DNA of 64,000 nt from Mya arenaria (lineage: Eukaryota > Mollusca > Bivalvia > Myida > Myidae): assembly GCF_026914265.1 (NCBI RefSeq), contig NC_069122.1:38879014-38943013 (forward strand). The letters run 5' to 3'. The position numbers and the translations under genes were made by a program. Position 1 is the first letter of the stretch. Every line of letters starts with the position of its first letter. A model generated the notes under the pieces. The model was given only the letters and a program-made list of their open reading frames with translations, had not been told where the DNA came from and made no database searches. Below, one piece after another: positions 35,425 through 47,800 of the stretch.

Positions 35425-36450
35425 ATGCCCACGCGCTCGGTTCTCCATGACGACATCGAGTGTGAGGATGACTCAGACTTCCCGCTAGACGATGACCTTG
35501 ACCTTTCTGACCTTGATGACCTTGGGAGATCGTCGGGGTCACAAAGCGGTGCGGAAAAACAGCCGAAGGTCAAGGTGAAGGAGAAAGACGCGGACGAACC
35601 GAAAGTACCAAAAAAACGCGGACCAAAGAAGAAAAAGATGACGAAAGCTCGCTTGATGAGACTGAGAATGCGGCGAGTGAAGGCAAACACTCGCGAGAGA
35701 AACAGAATGCATGGACTCAACGATTCCTTAGATATTTTAAGGAAATATGTGCCTTGTTATTCTAAAACACAAAAGCTTTCGAAAATTGAAACATTGCGAT
35801 TGGCTTGCAATTACATCGGTGCCTTGGCCAATATCCTTAAAACCGGAGTTCGCCCAGACGGTGTTTCGTTTGCCAAATCCCTATCCAAGGGGCTTTCTCA
35901 AAACACCATGAATCTTGTAGCCGGAAGTCTGCAGCTCAATCCTCGGACGCTACTTCCGGAATCATCGGGTTATTCAAAGTCCTATCAATTCCTGTACGAT
36001 AACACAGTAGACTACACTTCACCTATGATACGGTCTCCGGAGTTCACGGCCGGGAGTCCGTCTTTCACTTCTTACGAGAGTTTTTCGCCTTCACGTGGCA
36101 ACACGTGCTATTCCGTGCCTTCAATTAACTTTAATCATCAATCAAACGTGCCCGTGACGGTGAGCGGATACATATCACCTCGTATAACAAGTCCCCTCCA
36201 CGGATTTACGCCAGACAATAGTCTCCAAGTCGAAGCTATGACATCATCAAATTTCATGCGCTGTGATAATGTAATGGAATCATATCCGGTTACCAGTTTT
36301 GGTATATCCGGTATGCAACAACATGGAGGCCTTCAGCAGACGTGCCCACAACCGTATGGTATTATGAACGCCCCCTCGGATCAACTCATTGAACACGGAC
36401 TGCCTTTCCTTACAGGACAAGCTAATCTCTTTGACTCAATCACCCAATGA
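35425..36450 (+). CDS. NEUROD: NeuroD-family bHLH transcription factor
   Basis: Proneural/neuronal-differentiation factor that binds E-boxes (CANNTG) as a heterodimer with E proteins. It has 341 residues against about 356 in human NEUROD1. An acidic N-terminus (about 11-32) precedes a lysine-rich nuclear signal ([15 protein letters not shown], about 62-76). The bHLH is at about 84-139: basic [12 protein letters not shown], helix 1 [12 protein letters not shown], loop YSKTQKLSK, helix 2 [20 protein letters not shown]. NeuroD-specific residues are in NRMHGLN and [17 protein letters not shown]. The Neuro_bHLH region follows ([32 protein letters not shown], about 147-179); this separates NeuroD from Neurogenin and Atonal. 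The coding sequence is in one exon with a splice acceptor (TATCTGTTTCCAG) one base before the ATG, as in vertebrate NeuroD genes with a non-coding first exon. That exon was not located. Confidence 0.95.
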   Translation: MPTRSVLHDDIECEDDSDFPLDDDLDLSDLDDLGRSSGSQSGAEKQPKVKVKEKDADEPKVPKKRGPKKKKMTKARLMRLRMRRVKANTRERNRMHGLNDSLDILRKYVPCYSKTQKLSKIETLRLACNYIGALANILKTGVRPDGVSFAKSLSKGLSQNTMNLVAGSLQLNPRTLLPESSGYSKSYQFLYDNTVDYTSPMIRSPEFTAGSPSFTSYESFSPSRGNTCYSVPSINFNHQSNVPVTVSGYISPRITSPLHGFTPDNSLQVEAMTSSNFMRCDNVMESYPVTSFGISGMQQHGGLQQTCPQPYGIMNAPSDQLIEHGLPFLTGQANLFDSITQ

Positions 36451-37115
36451 ATAATATCAACTGTACCTTATGATGGTAAATGATATATAGCCGGATGCAC
36501 TGTGCAATTTATTTGATGTCGACTGATGATATTTCATGTATTTTTGTTCAGTTTTTCATCGTTTGATACAGACATCTTTTTCTGTAAATACAATGACACA
36601 ATGACTTTATTTTTATTTCTCTGGATTAGGATATCTTAGACTAGATAATTTTCAAAAAAAATGAGTTCATTTGACTGTGTGCCAATTGTTAGAATGCCGT
36701 TAGCCTGTAGTATAAGAACGTTACCAATAATTATCATTATTTATAGAACTCTTGTAATGATATTTCATTTTTTTTGAAGTTTTTTTCTTATCGTTCACCT
36801 GTTCTTGAACTTACTTTAGCATGTATGTTTGCTTTATACGGTAGAATTAACAGACAGGTTACGAGCCACTACTTGACGGTTACGTTTACATGTGGACTAC
36901 TTTTTGTGCACTACGTCATCCAAGTATGCGTACTATGTACACGTTAAGAATGACTGGTACGAGTGCTTTATGATCAAAAGAAGAAAACGCATATAATTTA
37001 TTTACAGATAAAGAAATATTAGAGATATTCTGGTGCCTTTTAACTGGGAGTTTGTGGCCACGTAGCTATTAATTGAAAGCCTATTTAGAAAGTCTAAGTT
37101 TTATCTGTACACAAA

Positions 37116-37120
<5 letters not shown>
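36451..37120. other. 3' flank of the NeuroD-family gene
   Basis: AT-rich, no further coding sequence; probably includes the 3' UTR. The part 36968-37090 is the dispersed repeat also found at 29745-29890. Confidence 0.4.

Positions 37121-37176
<56 letters not shown>
37121..37176. repeat. (AT)n microsatellite
   Basis: About 28 AT repeats. Confidence 0.93.
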
Positions 37177-37179
<3 letters not shown>

Positions 37180-37242
37180 CAATTAAGTCAAATGAGCTAA
37201 ATTTAAAAATGCATTATTTGTTTTATTTTATTGTTTGCATCT

Positions 37243-37616
37243 TTTAAAGTGACACTCTTATTCATAATCAATACAAACACATGTATAACAAACATAAACT
37301 TTGACTGACTAACCTTTTACTACTTACTTAATAATGCATTTATGAAAAATACTAATAACTGATAAGAATATTGTAACCATGCATTTAATAGCAGAAAGCG
37401 CAAAAATATTAAATGATTGGTGAATGCTAAAAGATTTACTGTGGTCTACTCTATAGTCTCATAAGGTAGAAATACCGTGTTTTATGCTCATTTCTTTCAA
37501 ATTAAGTTCTGTATCCTTCATAAGAACCATTGTTTTCAGCATTTATTCATACTTTTTGGAATATTCAAACAATTTTATTTTTTGCGGTAAATCATATTTG
37601 GGAGTAAGAGTGCAAA
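37243..37616. mobile_element. MITE, 'TGACACTCTTATTC' family, copy 4
   Basis: About 374 bp with the same core; ends TTTTAAAGTGACACTCTTAT and GGGAGTAAGAGTGCA. Confidence 0.9.
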
Positions 37617-38340
37617 ACCTTTATTGTATGTCAATCTTTTACTGCACGTGCAAATCGAGATGCATCCTCAAATCAGAATTGAGTCATCTTTAAAATAGCT
37701 TTTACTGGGGTTAATTCAGAACAGGCCTCTATTTCTCAAAAGTTATTTAGAATAACGAATTTAAGTAGCTCATTTTATTTAGCCAAATTTCCAACTTAAT
37801 TTTGATTTAAAAAAATATAAAAAAAATTCTATATCGTGATTGTCGAATTTCCTAATATAGTCCAAAGACTCTTAAGAATGTAAATACCTCATAAATTGTA
37901 CTAAAAATAGCTTAATCCTGTTACAAGAGAGGTCATGTGTATCGAGAAATTTGGGCCTGGTATATTTTTGCATGCTTAATTTATTCCGCTAGTATATATT
38001 TTTTTGTAAAATACATGCCGGCCTTGGGACAAAGTGCAATTATAATCACAAATTTCGTATGTGTTTTGTTATATGATAATAACATGCCTCTGTATCTCTT
38101 TAAAACATTTTATACATTTCCCTTTTCTGCTCTGGTCATTTTATATGTTTTTGTATGTGTTCGTTACATTGAATAAATGTAATGTTATGAAAAACAATAT
38201 ACCAAATGTGCAATTCCCACAAACGTGCATTATTTTATATGATGTATATATACGTATGCCTTTATTCTCATTTAATTACTGACATGATAAATAAACTATA
38301 CAACTGTGTAAATACATGTGTTTTTTATCAATTTAAGACA
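37617..38340. other. AT-rich non-coding DNA
   Basis: No gene or element recognised; short open frames here are AT-rich and hydrophobic by composition. Confidence 0.3.
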
Positions 38341-38470
38341 TAGGCCAATATAAATTAATAACTAGATTTTCAGCCATTTTTTTCAACTGGGGCGGGGGGT
38401 GACATTTTTTTCTTAGATGACTGTGTTTCACCCCTGGATATGTGTTTATGCTCTTTCTTATAAGATAAGG
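38341..38470 (+). repeat. Dispersed repeat, inverted partner of 33156-33300
   Basis: TAGGCCAATATAAATTAATA, CTAGATTTTCAGCCATTTTT and ATGTGTTTATGCTCTTTCTT match the reverse complement of 33156-33300. Confidence 0.7.
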
Positions 38471-38769
38471 GACCATATACTGCAAATGTACGCAAATCCA
38501 ATGGCTCTTTCTATTTCACTTGCCGGATATGTACTCTAAATTATTATCTTTTTATCTACTGTATGTGTTGACTTAAACGGTATTCATGATATAATTCTGC
38601 CACATGTACATGTACATGACAATAGAGAGAGTTTTACTGAATCGTGTAGTAATTTTAACTGAAAGGACTTGAATTCATTCATTTCAACATATGATCTCTA
38701 TTACCAAAATTGCCTGAAGTGAGACATTTAATGTCAAAGTATAGATTTGCAGTCATAGCGTTTTCAGAG

Positions 38770-39640
38770 AAATGTTAGATAACATTCCTACAAGATTTTT
38801 AAAAGATGCTGCACCATTTTTAAAGATACCAGTAACTTTTCTGATAAACAGCTCTATCACAAGAAACATTGTACCATCTGAACTAAGAAATGCTAAAGTT
38901 AAACCATTGTTTAAGAAAAACAACAGATCTGATGTTTCAGACTATTGACCTGTAAGTATACTATGTATAGTTTCAAAGATCTTAAAGAGTTGTATACAAC
39001 CAACTAGAATCTTTTCTTCTTAAACAGGGATTCTTATACGAACTTCCGAGTGGTTTTAGATGTTACTATTCACACTGTGTGTATACCACGTGATAAATTG
39101 CGTCATAAAGGCTTCGTCGGAAGGCAATATTTTAATTTGAAAAAAGACTTTAAACAAAGATAACTTCACTATTTCTTCACCATTTTAAATGAGACATAGC
39201 GCAGTCAACGCTGCTCACGGAGCCCCACCTTCGGTCTTTCACCAGAATTTGATCGAGAGTTTAGTTTCTTAAGACACTTCGACAAACCTTTTCACAATAC
39301 GGCCGTCTGACGGAGCACTGTCAAAACATGATTTTGGAAACAGGTTTGTCGAGGTGTTTGATGAAACTAATCACCTCATCAAATTTTGGTAATAAAACAA
39401 ATGCGGGGCTCTTTGAGCTGCATAGACTGCCCTTTGTTTCATTTAAAATGGTGTTGTAAATGAAAAGTTATCTTTGATTTAAGTCTTCATTTTGAGCAAA
39501 TTTTTGCCTTCCGACGTAGCATGTATGACGTCATTTATCACTTGGTATATACACACACTGACTTCTGCCTAATTAATTTGACTGACAATATAAAACAACC
39601 ATCAATAAAGTATAAACTATGCAACATTAAATAGGTTAAA
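38770..39640 (+). mobile_element. LINE reverse-transcriptase fragment split by a MITE
   Basis: The plus-strand translation before 39070 includes AAPFLKIPVTFLINSSI, VPSELRNAKVKPLFKKNN and PVSILCIVSKILK. This is the order of the N-terminal RT motifs of CR1/L2/RTE-like LINEs (leading to the 'NYRPISVLP..SKI' block). It ends at ELPSGFR, and the expected continuation (TDTCLINLTDNIK) resumes after the MITE at about 39560. It is degenerate (one TGA in the YRPIS motif) and truncated at both ends. Confidence 0.75.
39075..39560. mobile_element. Long foldback MITE inserted in the LINE fragment
   Basis: About 485 bp, almost one large palindrome. Ends are CTGTGTGTATACCACGTGAT and ATCACTTGGTATATACACAC. The arms run through TTCGTCGGAAGGCAATATTT and AAATTTTTGCCTTCCGACGT. 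A second copy is at 60136-60575. Its insertion splits an RT reading frame, so it is younger than the LINE. Confidence 0.85.
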
Positions 39641-39689
39641 AAAAAACAGTTATAAACCAGATCAGATTAATTTTGTAATTTGTTTTTAA

Positions 39690-40850
39690 CTTCTGCAAGA
39701 AGAATTAAAATAATATTTTTGAATTCATACCATTAGGAATGACTGTGCCAAGAATGTGCATCCATTTACTTTCCTTTAATAATCATTTCCAATTGTTCTC
39801 AATTTTATCAATTGACATAAAAGAAAAATCATTGATACTGTGGTCAGGAGCATTAAAATGTTCAGACACATTTGTATATGACTCTGGAAAATGCTTTATA
39901 TCAAACTTATGACTCTTCATTCTCCGACAACATTTTTGTTGTGTCTGACCAACACATTGCTTTTATATCTTTTGCAATTGATAACACATATAACACCTGT
40001 AGAAGAACAGGACAATTCATGATTTATCTTAAATTCTTTGCAAAAATATGTACTTGAAAATTTGCCATTTTCAAAAAGAGTACAACCATGTAAACATCTG
40101 GATCTATTACACTTAGTAACGAACCTGTTAGTGACAACATTTGTAAGTTTAGAATTCACAAGTATATCTTGAATATTTTTAGGCCGCTTATATGCAACAA
40201 TTGGTTTGTAGTTAATGAGATCTTGGACAGTTTAACTTCTTGAATATCTGAGTAGTCCCCAATATTGGTTTATAATATTTCCAATGTTTGGTAATGATGG
40301 ATTAAAAGTACACACAAAAGGAATAATGTTTTTTTTCCGATGATTTTACATTTGGCTGCAAGGCGTTCTCTGCACTGATGGAAAATGTTTTCGAATCAGC
40401 TTCATCTATAACAGAAATTGGATAGTTTCGCTCTTCAAAATAGGTTTTTAGTTTATCACATTCCTTCTGGAAACGGTCATCACTTGATGTTATTCTTCTG
40501 TAGCGTTTGGCCTGGCTGTAGGGGATGCCGACCTTGCACTTTTTGGGATGACACGAAGAGTATTCTATGTATTGGTGGCAATTTGTTGATTTTTCAAAAA
40601 CGTTTGTTTCCAAACCACCCTTTAAGTATTTTTTTCGATATGGACATCCAAGAATGAAACACATGTTTTAGAGACATTTATTGTAAATTTATTATTTTGG
40701 ACTTTGTTGATATCGTGAAGAAAAGACGTTAATTCATCTTCAGAATGTTCCCCGGTAACTATATCCAAAGAAGTAAACAAAATGACTCCACACTGATTAT
40801 ACAGTGCTCTTTAAGGTAATTTGGCTAATTGCATATATCAAGGATATTTG
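39690..40850 (-). mobile_element. Penelope-like element fossil (RT end, linker, GIY-YIG end)
   Basis: Minus-strand relic of a Penelope-like retroelement. In order it keeps the C-terminal part of the reverse transcriptase, the conserved linker after it, a Cys-rich segment and the tail of the GIY-YIG endonuclease. Assignment rests on the order and spacing of these conserved blocks. It lacks the 5' part of the RT, is broken in several places and is moderately old. No intact terminal repeats are seen. Confidence 0.75.
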
Positions 40851-41090
40851 AAAGACTTCAATTAGATTCGCTAAAATCATACCAATAACTTATAGTTTCA
40901 AGAATGGTGTAGTGAGAATTCTTTAAATGATTTTTCTGCGTCATATGATTATTATATTTCAAAATCCCACCTGTCAGGATTCATGTGCTGTCTTAAGTCC
41001 CCCATATGTCCACGCTTCTCGCATTGGGTTGAACGTTGATAAGTGTAATCTCTTGTATGTTTTCTCCATGCTTTTGCAGACACAATTACT

Positions 41091-41442
41091 TTAAAGATTT
41101 ACTCTTACTCCCAAATAAGATTTATCACAATTAATAGAATTGTTTTAATATACCAAAAACGATGAATAAATGTCGAAAAGAATGGTTCTTATGATGAATA
41201 CCGAGTTTAATTTGAAAGGAAGATGCAGAAAACTTCTACTTTATGAGACCACAGAAGATAACAGTAAATATATTAGCGCTCACCAATCAATTTTTGGCGT
41301 TTTTGCCTATTAAATGCACGGTTACAATCTTGTTATCAGTTATTAATAGTTTCCATAAATGCATTATTTAGTAAGTAGTTTAAGGTTGGTTGATCAGTCA
41401 AATTTTATGGTGGTTATACATGTGTATTTTGAATAAGAGGGC
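41091..41442. mobile_element. MITE, 'TGACACTCTTATTC' family, copy 5 (inverted)
   Basis: Begins TTAAAGATTTACTCTTACTC and ends GTGTATTTTGAATAAGAGG, the reverse of the other four copies. Confidence 0.85.
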
Positions 41443-42064
41443 CACAACAAGGTCCATGTCGGCCTTCTTAAAATGAGGTAGCTTTCGATGCCAGATAGTG
41501 GTTGCACGCAAATACCTCTCCTGTAGGGTAACCAATTCGCATTTGGACCTTACTCAATAGCTTTACTGGGTATTCCCAAAAACTGGAAATATAAGTTCAT
41601 CAAAGAACTAATCAGAACAAAAAATATTTTTAATATTTATTAAGTTCAAACAAAATCAATATAGTTTGATACAATACTGTCAAGATGACATAAAAGATAA
41701 TTGCATGGAGCAAGACTTCGATATTTATTTTGGAACATGTTCGAGCACACATAAACGCATACATTTTTTTTTCTTTTACAGCAAATTATGTACATAAATA
41801 CTTTAACAACACTGAAAAGCTCGAACATACCGTTCCATTCTGTCTAAATGTTGCCGGCCCCTCCGGCACATGCCCTGATCAAACCTGTATACTACCAGTC
41901 GTCAACAATAAATAATTACAAAGTTTCAAAAAGTCTTAATTGCGCCTCTTAACTCTTACTAACGGTGATACAGATTTGATCATATATCCTTCATAGGAAT
42001 GACAGCCGCCCGCGAAAAACACCCGGTGGATGAAACGTGTTAACCGTAGCGATGCACGCGGGGC
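41443..42064. other. Non-coding DNA
   Basis: No gene recognised; a short GC-richer patch lies near 41850-41880 and 42005-42060. Confidence 0.3.
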
Positions 42065-42338
42065 TTAAAGGGACTGTACACCAGATTATTTTTTTCTGTA
42101 ACGAATCTCAGAACAACTATTTATTAGAATGTGTTTCGCTTTCATATCATAACTGTAAAAATGTACCAAAATGTAAAAAAATACGAAATAATTGTTAAAC
42201 TTAAACAAAGTGTAAACTATGTGGTACTTCAGTAAGTAAGTTTCAATGTATTGTACACATTAATACCAAGATTATGGCAGTTTTCGAAAAATGTCTTCTT
42301 TTTTCGCAATTTTATCATACGGAGTACAGCCCCTTTAA
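42065..42338. mobile_element. MITE with 'TTAAAGGGACTGTAC' terminal inverted repeats
   Basis: Left end TTAAAGGGACTGTACACCAG; the right end inverted is TTAAAGGGGCTGTACTCCGT. About 274 bp, non-coding interior. Confidence 0.85.
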
Positions 42339-43460
42339 CTTAAACAGATAACCCCTAATTCATTCCTCAGAATATAGGAACTACGGAATCCATCCGGACA
42401 TGCATGCATGTATAAACAAATATCAAACACGTATACAGACATAATATAAACACTGTACAATATCAAAAATAAGTGTGTATACAGCATGAAGTTGAATGAC
42501 AACATAACAATTTACATCTATATCTAAAAAAACTGTTGAACTGACAATGGAAGAATGTCACATCGCAATAAGAAACTTACATTAATGTATGGTTGAACCA
42601 TCAACAAAAGAACGTCACATCGATATAAAAATGTCACATCGATATAAGAAAGTCACATATAGGTCATATATGAGGATGAAATGTACTTAAGATGATGGCC
42701 TCCTTCCTTCCCCATAGCCAAACCCTTACCTCCTTGTACTATTTCAGTCAATGTTATGTTTCTCCCTCTTCATCCTAAGTATTATCTAAACAAATTATCA
42801 CATAGATTCAATTAGTATTGTAAAAAAACAGCCAATGAAATGTTTGTATCTACTGGTAGTATAATACAAGACAAACAATCAAATTAAGAAAACAAATCCC
42901 CTGCCCTTAATTGTATTTTTTTCCTCTATGTTTTTTTAGATGGATTCAACACCAAACTTGTACAAATAATAATAATATAAATTAACCTCTAAGGTCATTT
43001 CAGTAAAAGCTATTAAATACACTAATACTTAGGAATGAATTAAGAGAAACATAAACATATAAATCAAGCTCATACATGACATTACAATGCTCTAATATTA
43101 GCAGTGTGCAAATTTAAAAACACCCTGTGATATAAAAATAAAGTGCATTAGCTTATACCACAAGTACTTTTACACAAGCATATAAAGCAATAAAAAGCTT
43201 TTGGGTTAGTAAGGTACAAAATGGGTGTATATATTAATAATGACAACAATAATACATAATAGAAGAAACTGCCTTAGCCTTTAAACAAAACTTAAGAATG
43301 CCACATCATTATAAGAATGTCACTTCGATATAAGAATGTCACATCAATATAAAAACGTCACATCGATATAAGAATGTAACATAACTATTATAATGTCACA
43401 TCAATAAAATATTGTCACATAAATGTTTAAGTCTTAATGATCAACACAAAGCCGTAAAAT
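42339..43460. repeat. Non-coding DNA with two clusters of a ~19-bp repeat
   Basis: Units of the form AATGTCACATCGATATAAG recur at 42548-42660 and 43303-43430, degenerating at the edges. DNA between them is AT-rich and shows no gene. Confidence 0.7.
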
Positions 43461-44581
43461 AGAGCGTCAATGTATTGAATATTTATTTTTCCATTGTGTT
43501 TCCCGTGAAAAGGCCTGAACCAGTTAAGCAATCAAGTCATTGTGTCATCAGCGAGGTGTTACCGATTGTCTCATCATTACGTTGTCACACAGGGCCAAAA
43601 GTGCCTAATTGGAAGACAGGTATATGCGGCCTTCAGGCTGAAATTGTATTAAACAACAAACTTTTAATCATGTTTAAGTATCTTTATGACATAACCATTA
43701 TCCTTTAACATAAAAAGATAAGCATCATCACCAATAGCGCCACAATCATCGTTTTAACCATCTTCATTATAGTTTTAATCATTAACTTTAATATCAAGTA
43801 AAGGTTATATCTTTGTTGTATAATCTGGCAATGTTTTGATCCATTCGTACCATTGCAAATGCCACTTATGGAGCATCGTTCAGGTTGCAAGAGGTATCAC
43901 TTCGAGTTGCAAGGTGTGACACTACCGGTTCCCTGGACACTGAAATATTGAACCACATATGTGTCAAATGAGACTTAAGTTAAATATCATCATCATGATT
44001 AAAAATTAAGTCGATCAAGAGTAATAAATGGCATTAGATAATATGGAATTATGTGATCTTATTGTTAGATGGCCGTCATTTTATATCTTATTAACAAACC
44101 AAAAGTTCTAATAACATAGAGGTATGTTATGTTATTATTTGATGGCCGTAAATTGTTGTATCAAGTCGACTGAATGAAGAGTATATAAGTTATTTGTGAA
44201 AATCCCAACTCCCCATAAAAATTAACAAGAAAACACTGTACCCAAAACATAAACCCAAGGTTTATCTATAGTCTATCAGGGGTCACAATTTGTATTTAGT
44301 ATGATATGGAGGTATGTAATCTAATTGTGTGATGGTTCTGAACAAAGCTGTAAAGTATGAACACTGACAACAATGCATAAACGATAAGTATAGCCCTCCT
44401 TATTCTACGAAAGGTCAATCTAGAAAAAATGCGACCATTTTGCAAGACCGAATTGACAATAACATAGTATCCCCTGTACAGTGACTGTAAGCATTTTTCA
44501 TCAATATTACAATTGACCATGTATAACCGAATCATTCTTATATAATTTATTTCAAACTAAAGTTTTATACACAATGCTCAC
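43461..44581. other. Non-coding DNA
   Basis: No recognised gene. A stretch at 43860-43940 (GGAGCATCGTTCAGGTTGCA, CCGGTTCCCTGGACACTGAA) loosely resembles the 98-bp blocks of the adjacent array on the minus strand, including an acceptor-like CAG, but lacks a clear donor. Confidence 0.3.
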
Positions 44582-44668
44582 CTGCTCCGGCCCAAGTACC
44601 ATACGTGATATGTCATCCAAGGCTTAATGGATGGAGCATCGATTCCAAAACGGATGGTGGGACACACG
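44582..44668 (-). CDS. Possible terminal exon of the tandem exon-like array
   Basis: Minus-strand block between an acceptor (GTTTCAG, right edge) and a donor-like GTGAGC (left edge). Its start CGTGTGTCCCACCATCC weakly resembles the 98-bp blocks. In the frame set by the array it reads about 14 codons and stops, so it could be a final exon or a decayed unit. Confidence 0.2.
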
Positions 44669-44810
44669 CTGAAACATAGAACGAACGCAGTCACTTTTAT
44701 TAAAAAAAAACCACAACGTTAAATATATAATTAATTCAAGTTTCATCATTAAAAAAAACAAATGTTAACCATATGAATTAAAGAGCTATTAAACAAATAT
44801 CAAACTAAGC

Positions 44811-47800
44811 ACCTCCAATGTGCAATATTAAACATATATATATATATATAAACACGAGAATATGAAATAGGCATTTTCTGCTACTCGAGTTAAGTTAAAG
44901 AAATCTTGGGAAAGGATGCTGGCACCTTTTAGCATTTTCACTGTAAGATTTCTAAAACCAACAGAAAATGCCTTTCCAATTTTCGTGTGTTTGGAAAAAA
45001 AGAATCATTCATTAGAAGAATCATTGATATTTTTAATGAAATAATTGATTAAATAAGAATCTTTAAAAACCTTGTCCATATGTTTTAATTAATTCATCAT
45101 AAGGCTATGAAATATTAAGTGGCCTACTTAGTGAAACATTCTTTCATGACAAATTGTTTAAAAACAAAATTCAATACTGAGCCAAATAGTGCAAACAAAA
45201 ACTTAAACAAAAAAGTGAGCAAAATAATACATCTCTTTGTTGATGAAGTTGTCCACATAACCTTACGCAAACCTGACTACAACTGTAGTCGCATTACGTC
45301 TCTTCGCCGACTCCACTGCAAAGGGCATCTCTTCCGGTTGGATGGTTGGCCGCTTCAGGAAACGTGAACGCTGTAACATTGATATTTATATCAAAAACCG
45401 ATGCAATAACTTACCTCAATAAGTAGTTTATATATCAAATAAGCAAGGGTCATCAATAAATCAACAATTGTTAAAAATGTGAATTGAAGTAGCTATAAAC
45501 AAATATCATTTGAATTCAATTACATTAGGTTCATTAAAGAAATATTTTCATATGAATTAAATCAGTTTTATATTGTTTTGCACTCTCATTTCACGAGCCT
45601 TCCCTACCAGTTTAATTATAAACCACGTTTAGACTTATACAAATGAAGCCCCTCAACTGTGAAACATTTTATTTGAAGATGTTTTATTTTGACATACACG
45701 AAAATGAAATAAACATTTTCTGTTACTTGGGTTCGGTTAAAGAAATCTTGGGAAAGGATGCTGGCACCTTTTAGCATTTTCACTGTAAGATTTCTAAAAC
45801 CAACAGAAAATGCCTTTCCAATTTTCGTGTATTTGAAAAATAAGAATCATTAATTCGAAGAATCATTTATATTTTTAATAAAATAATTGATTAAATAAGA
45901 ATCTTTAAAAACCTTGTCCATATGTTTTAATTAATTCATCATAAGGCTATGAAATATTAAGTGGCCTACTTAGTGAAACATTCTTTCATGACAAATTGTT
46001 TAAAAACAAAATTCAATACTGAGCCAAATAGTGCAAACAAAAACTTATACGAAAAAGTGAGCAAAATAATACATATCTTTGTTGATGAATTTGTCCACAT
46101 AACCTTACGCAAACCTGACTGCAACTGTAGCCGCATTTCGTCTCTTCGCCAACTCCACTGCAAAGGGCATCTCTTCCGGTTGGATGGTTGACCGCTTCAG
46201 GAAACGTGAACGCTGTAACATTGATATTTATATCAATAAACGATGCAATAACTTATCTCAATAAGTAGTTTATATATCAAATAAGCAAGCGTCATAATTA
46301 AATCAACAATTGTTAAACATGTGAATTGAAGTAGCTATAAACAAATATCATTCGAATTCAATTCAATTAGGTTCATTAAAGAAATCGTTAATATTAATTT
46401 AATCAGTTTTATACTGTTTTACACTCTCATTTCATGAGCCTTCCCTACCAGTTTAATTATATACCAAGTTTAGACTTATACAAATGAAGCCCCTCCAATG
46501 TGAAACATTTTATTTGAAGTGTTATATTTTGACATACACAAAAATGAAATAAACATTTTCTGCTACTTAGGTTCGGTTAAAGAAATCTTGGGAAAGGATG
46601 CTGGCACCTTTTAGCATTTTCACTGTAAGATTTCTAAAACCAACAGAAAATGCCTTTTCAATGTTCGTGTATTTGGAAAAAAAAGAATCGTTAATTCGAA
46701 GAATCATTGATATTTTTAATAAAATAATTGATTAAATAAGAATCTTTAAAAACCTTGTCCATATGTTTTAATTAATTTATCATAAGGCTATGAAATATAA
46801 AGTGGCATACTTAGTGAAAACATTCTTTCAAGATTAATTGTTTAAAAACAAAATCCAATACTGAGCCAAATAGTGCAAAAAAAACTTATACAAAAAAGTG
46901 AGCAAAATAATACATATCTTTGTTGATGAAGTTGTCCACATAACCTAACGCAAACCTGACCGCAACTGTAGCAGCATTTCGTCTCTTCGCCAACTCCACT
47001 GCAGAGGGCGTCTCTTCCGGCTGGATGGATGGCCGCTTCAGGAAACGTGGACGCTGTAACATAATATTTATATCAAAAACCGATGCAATAACTTATTTCA
47101 ATCAGTAATATATATATCAAATAAGCAAGCGTCATGATTAAATCAACAATTGTTAAACATGTGAATTGAAGTAGCTATAAACAAATATCATTCGAATTCA
47201 ATTAAATTAGGTTCATAAAAGAAATCGTTAATATTAATTTAATCAGTTTTATACTGTTTTGCACTCTCATTTCATGAGCCTTCCCTACCAGTTTAATTAT
47301 AAACCACGTTTAGACTTATACAAATGAAGCCCCTCCAATGTGAAACATTTTATTTGAAGATGTTGTATTTTGACTTACACGAAAATGAAATAAACATTTC
47401 CTGTTACTTGGTTTCGGTTAAAGAAATATTGGGAAAGGATGCTGGCACCTTTTAGCATTTCACTGTAAGATTTCTAAAACCAACAGAAAATGCCTTTTCA
47501 ATTTTCGTGTATTTGGAAAAAAAAGAATCATTAATTCGAAGAATCATTGATATTTTTAATAAAATAATTGATTAAATAAGAATCTTTAAAAACCTTGTCC
47601 ATATGTTTTAATTAATTTATCATTAGGCTATGAAATATAAAGTGGCCTACTTAGTGAAAACATTCTTTCAAGATGAATTGTTTAAAAACAAAATTCAATA
47701 CTGAGCCAAATAGTGCAAAAAAGACTTAAACAAAAAAGTGAGCAAAATAATACATATCTTTGTTGATGAAGTTGTCCACATAACCTAACGCAAACCTGAC

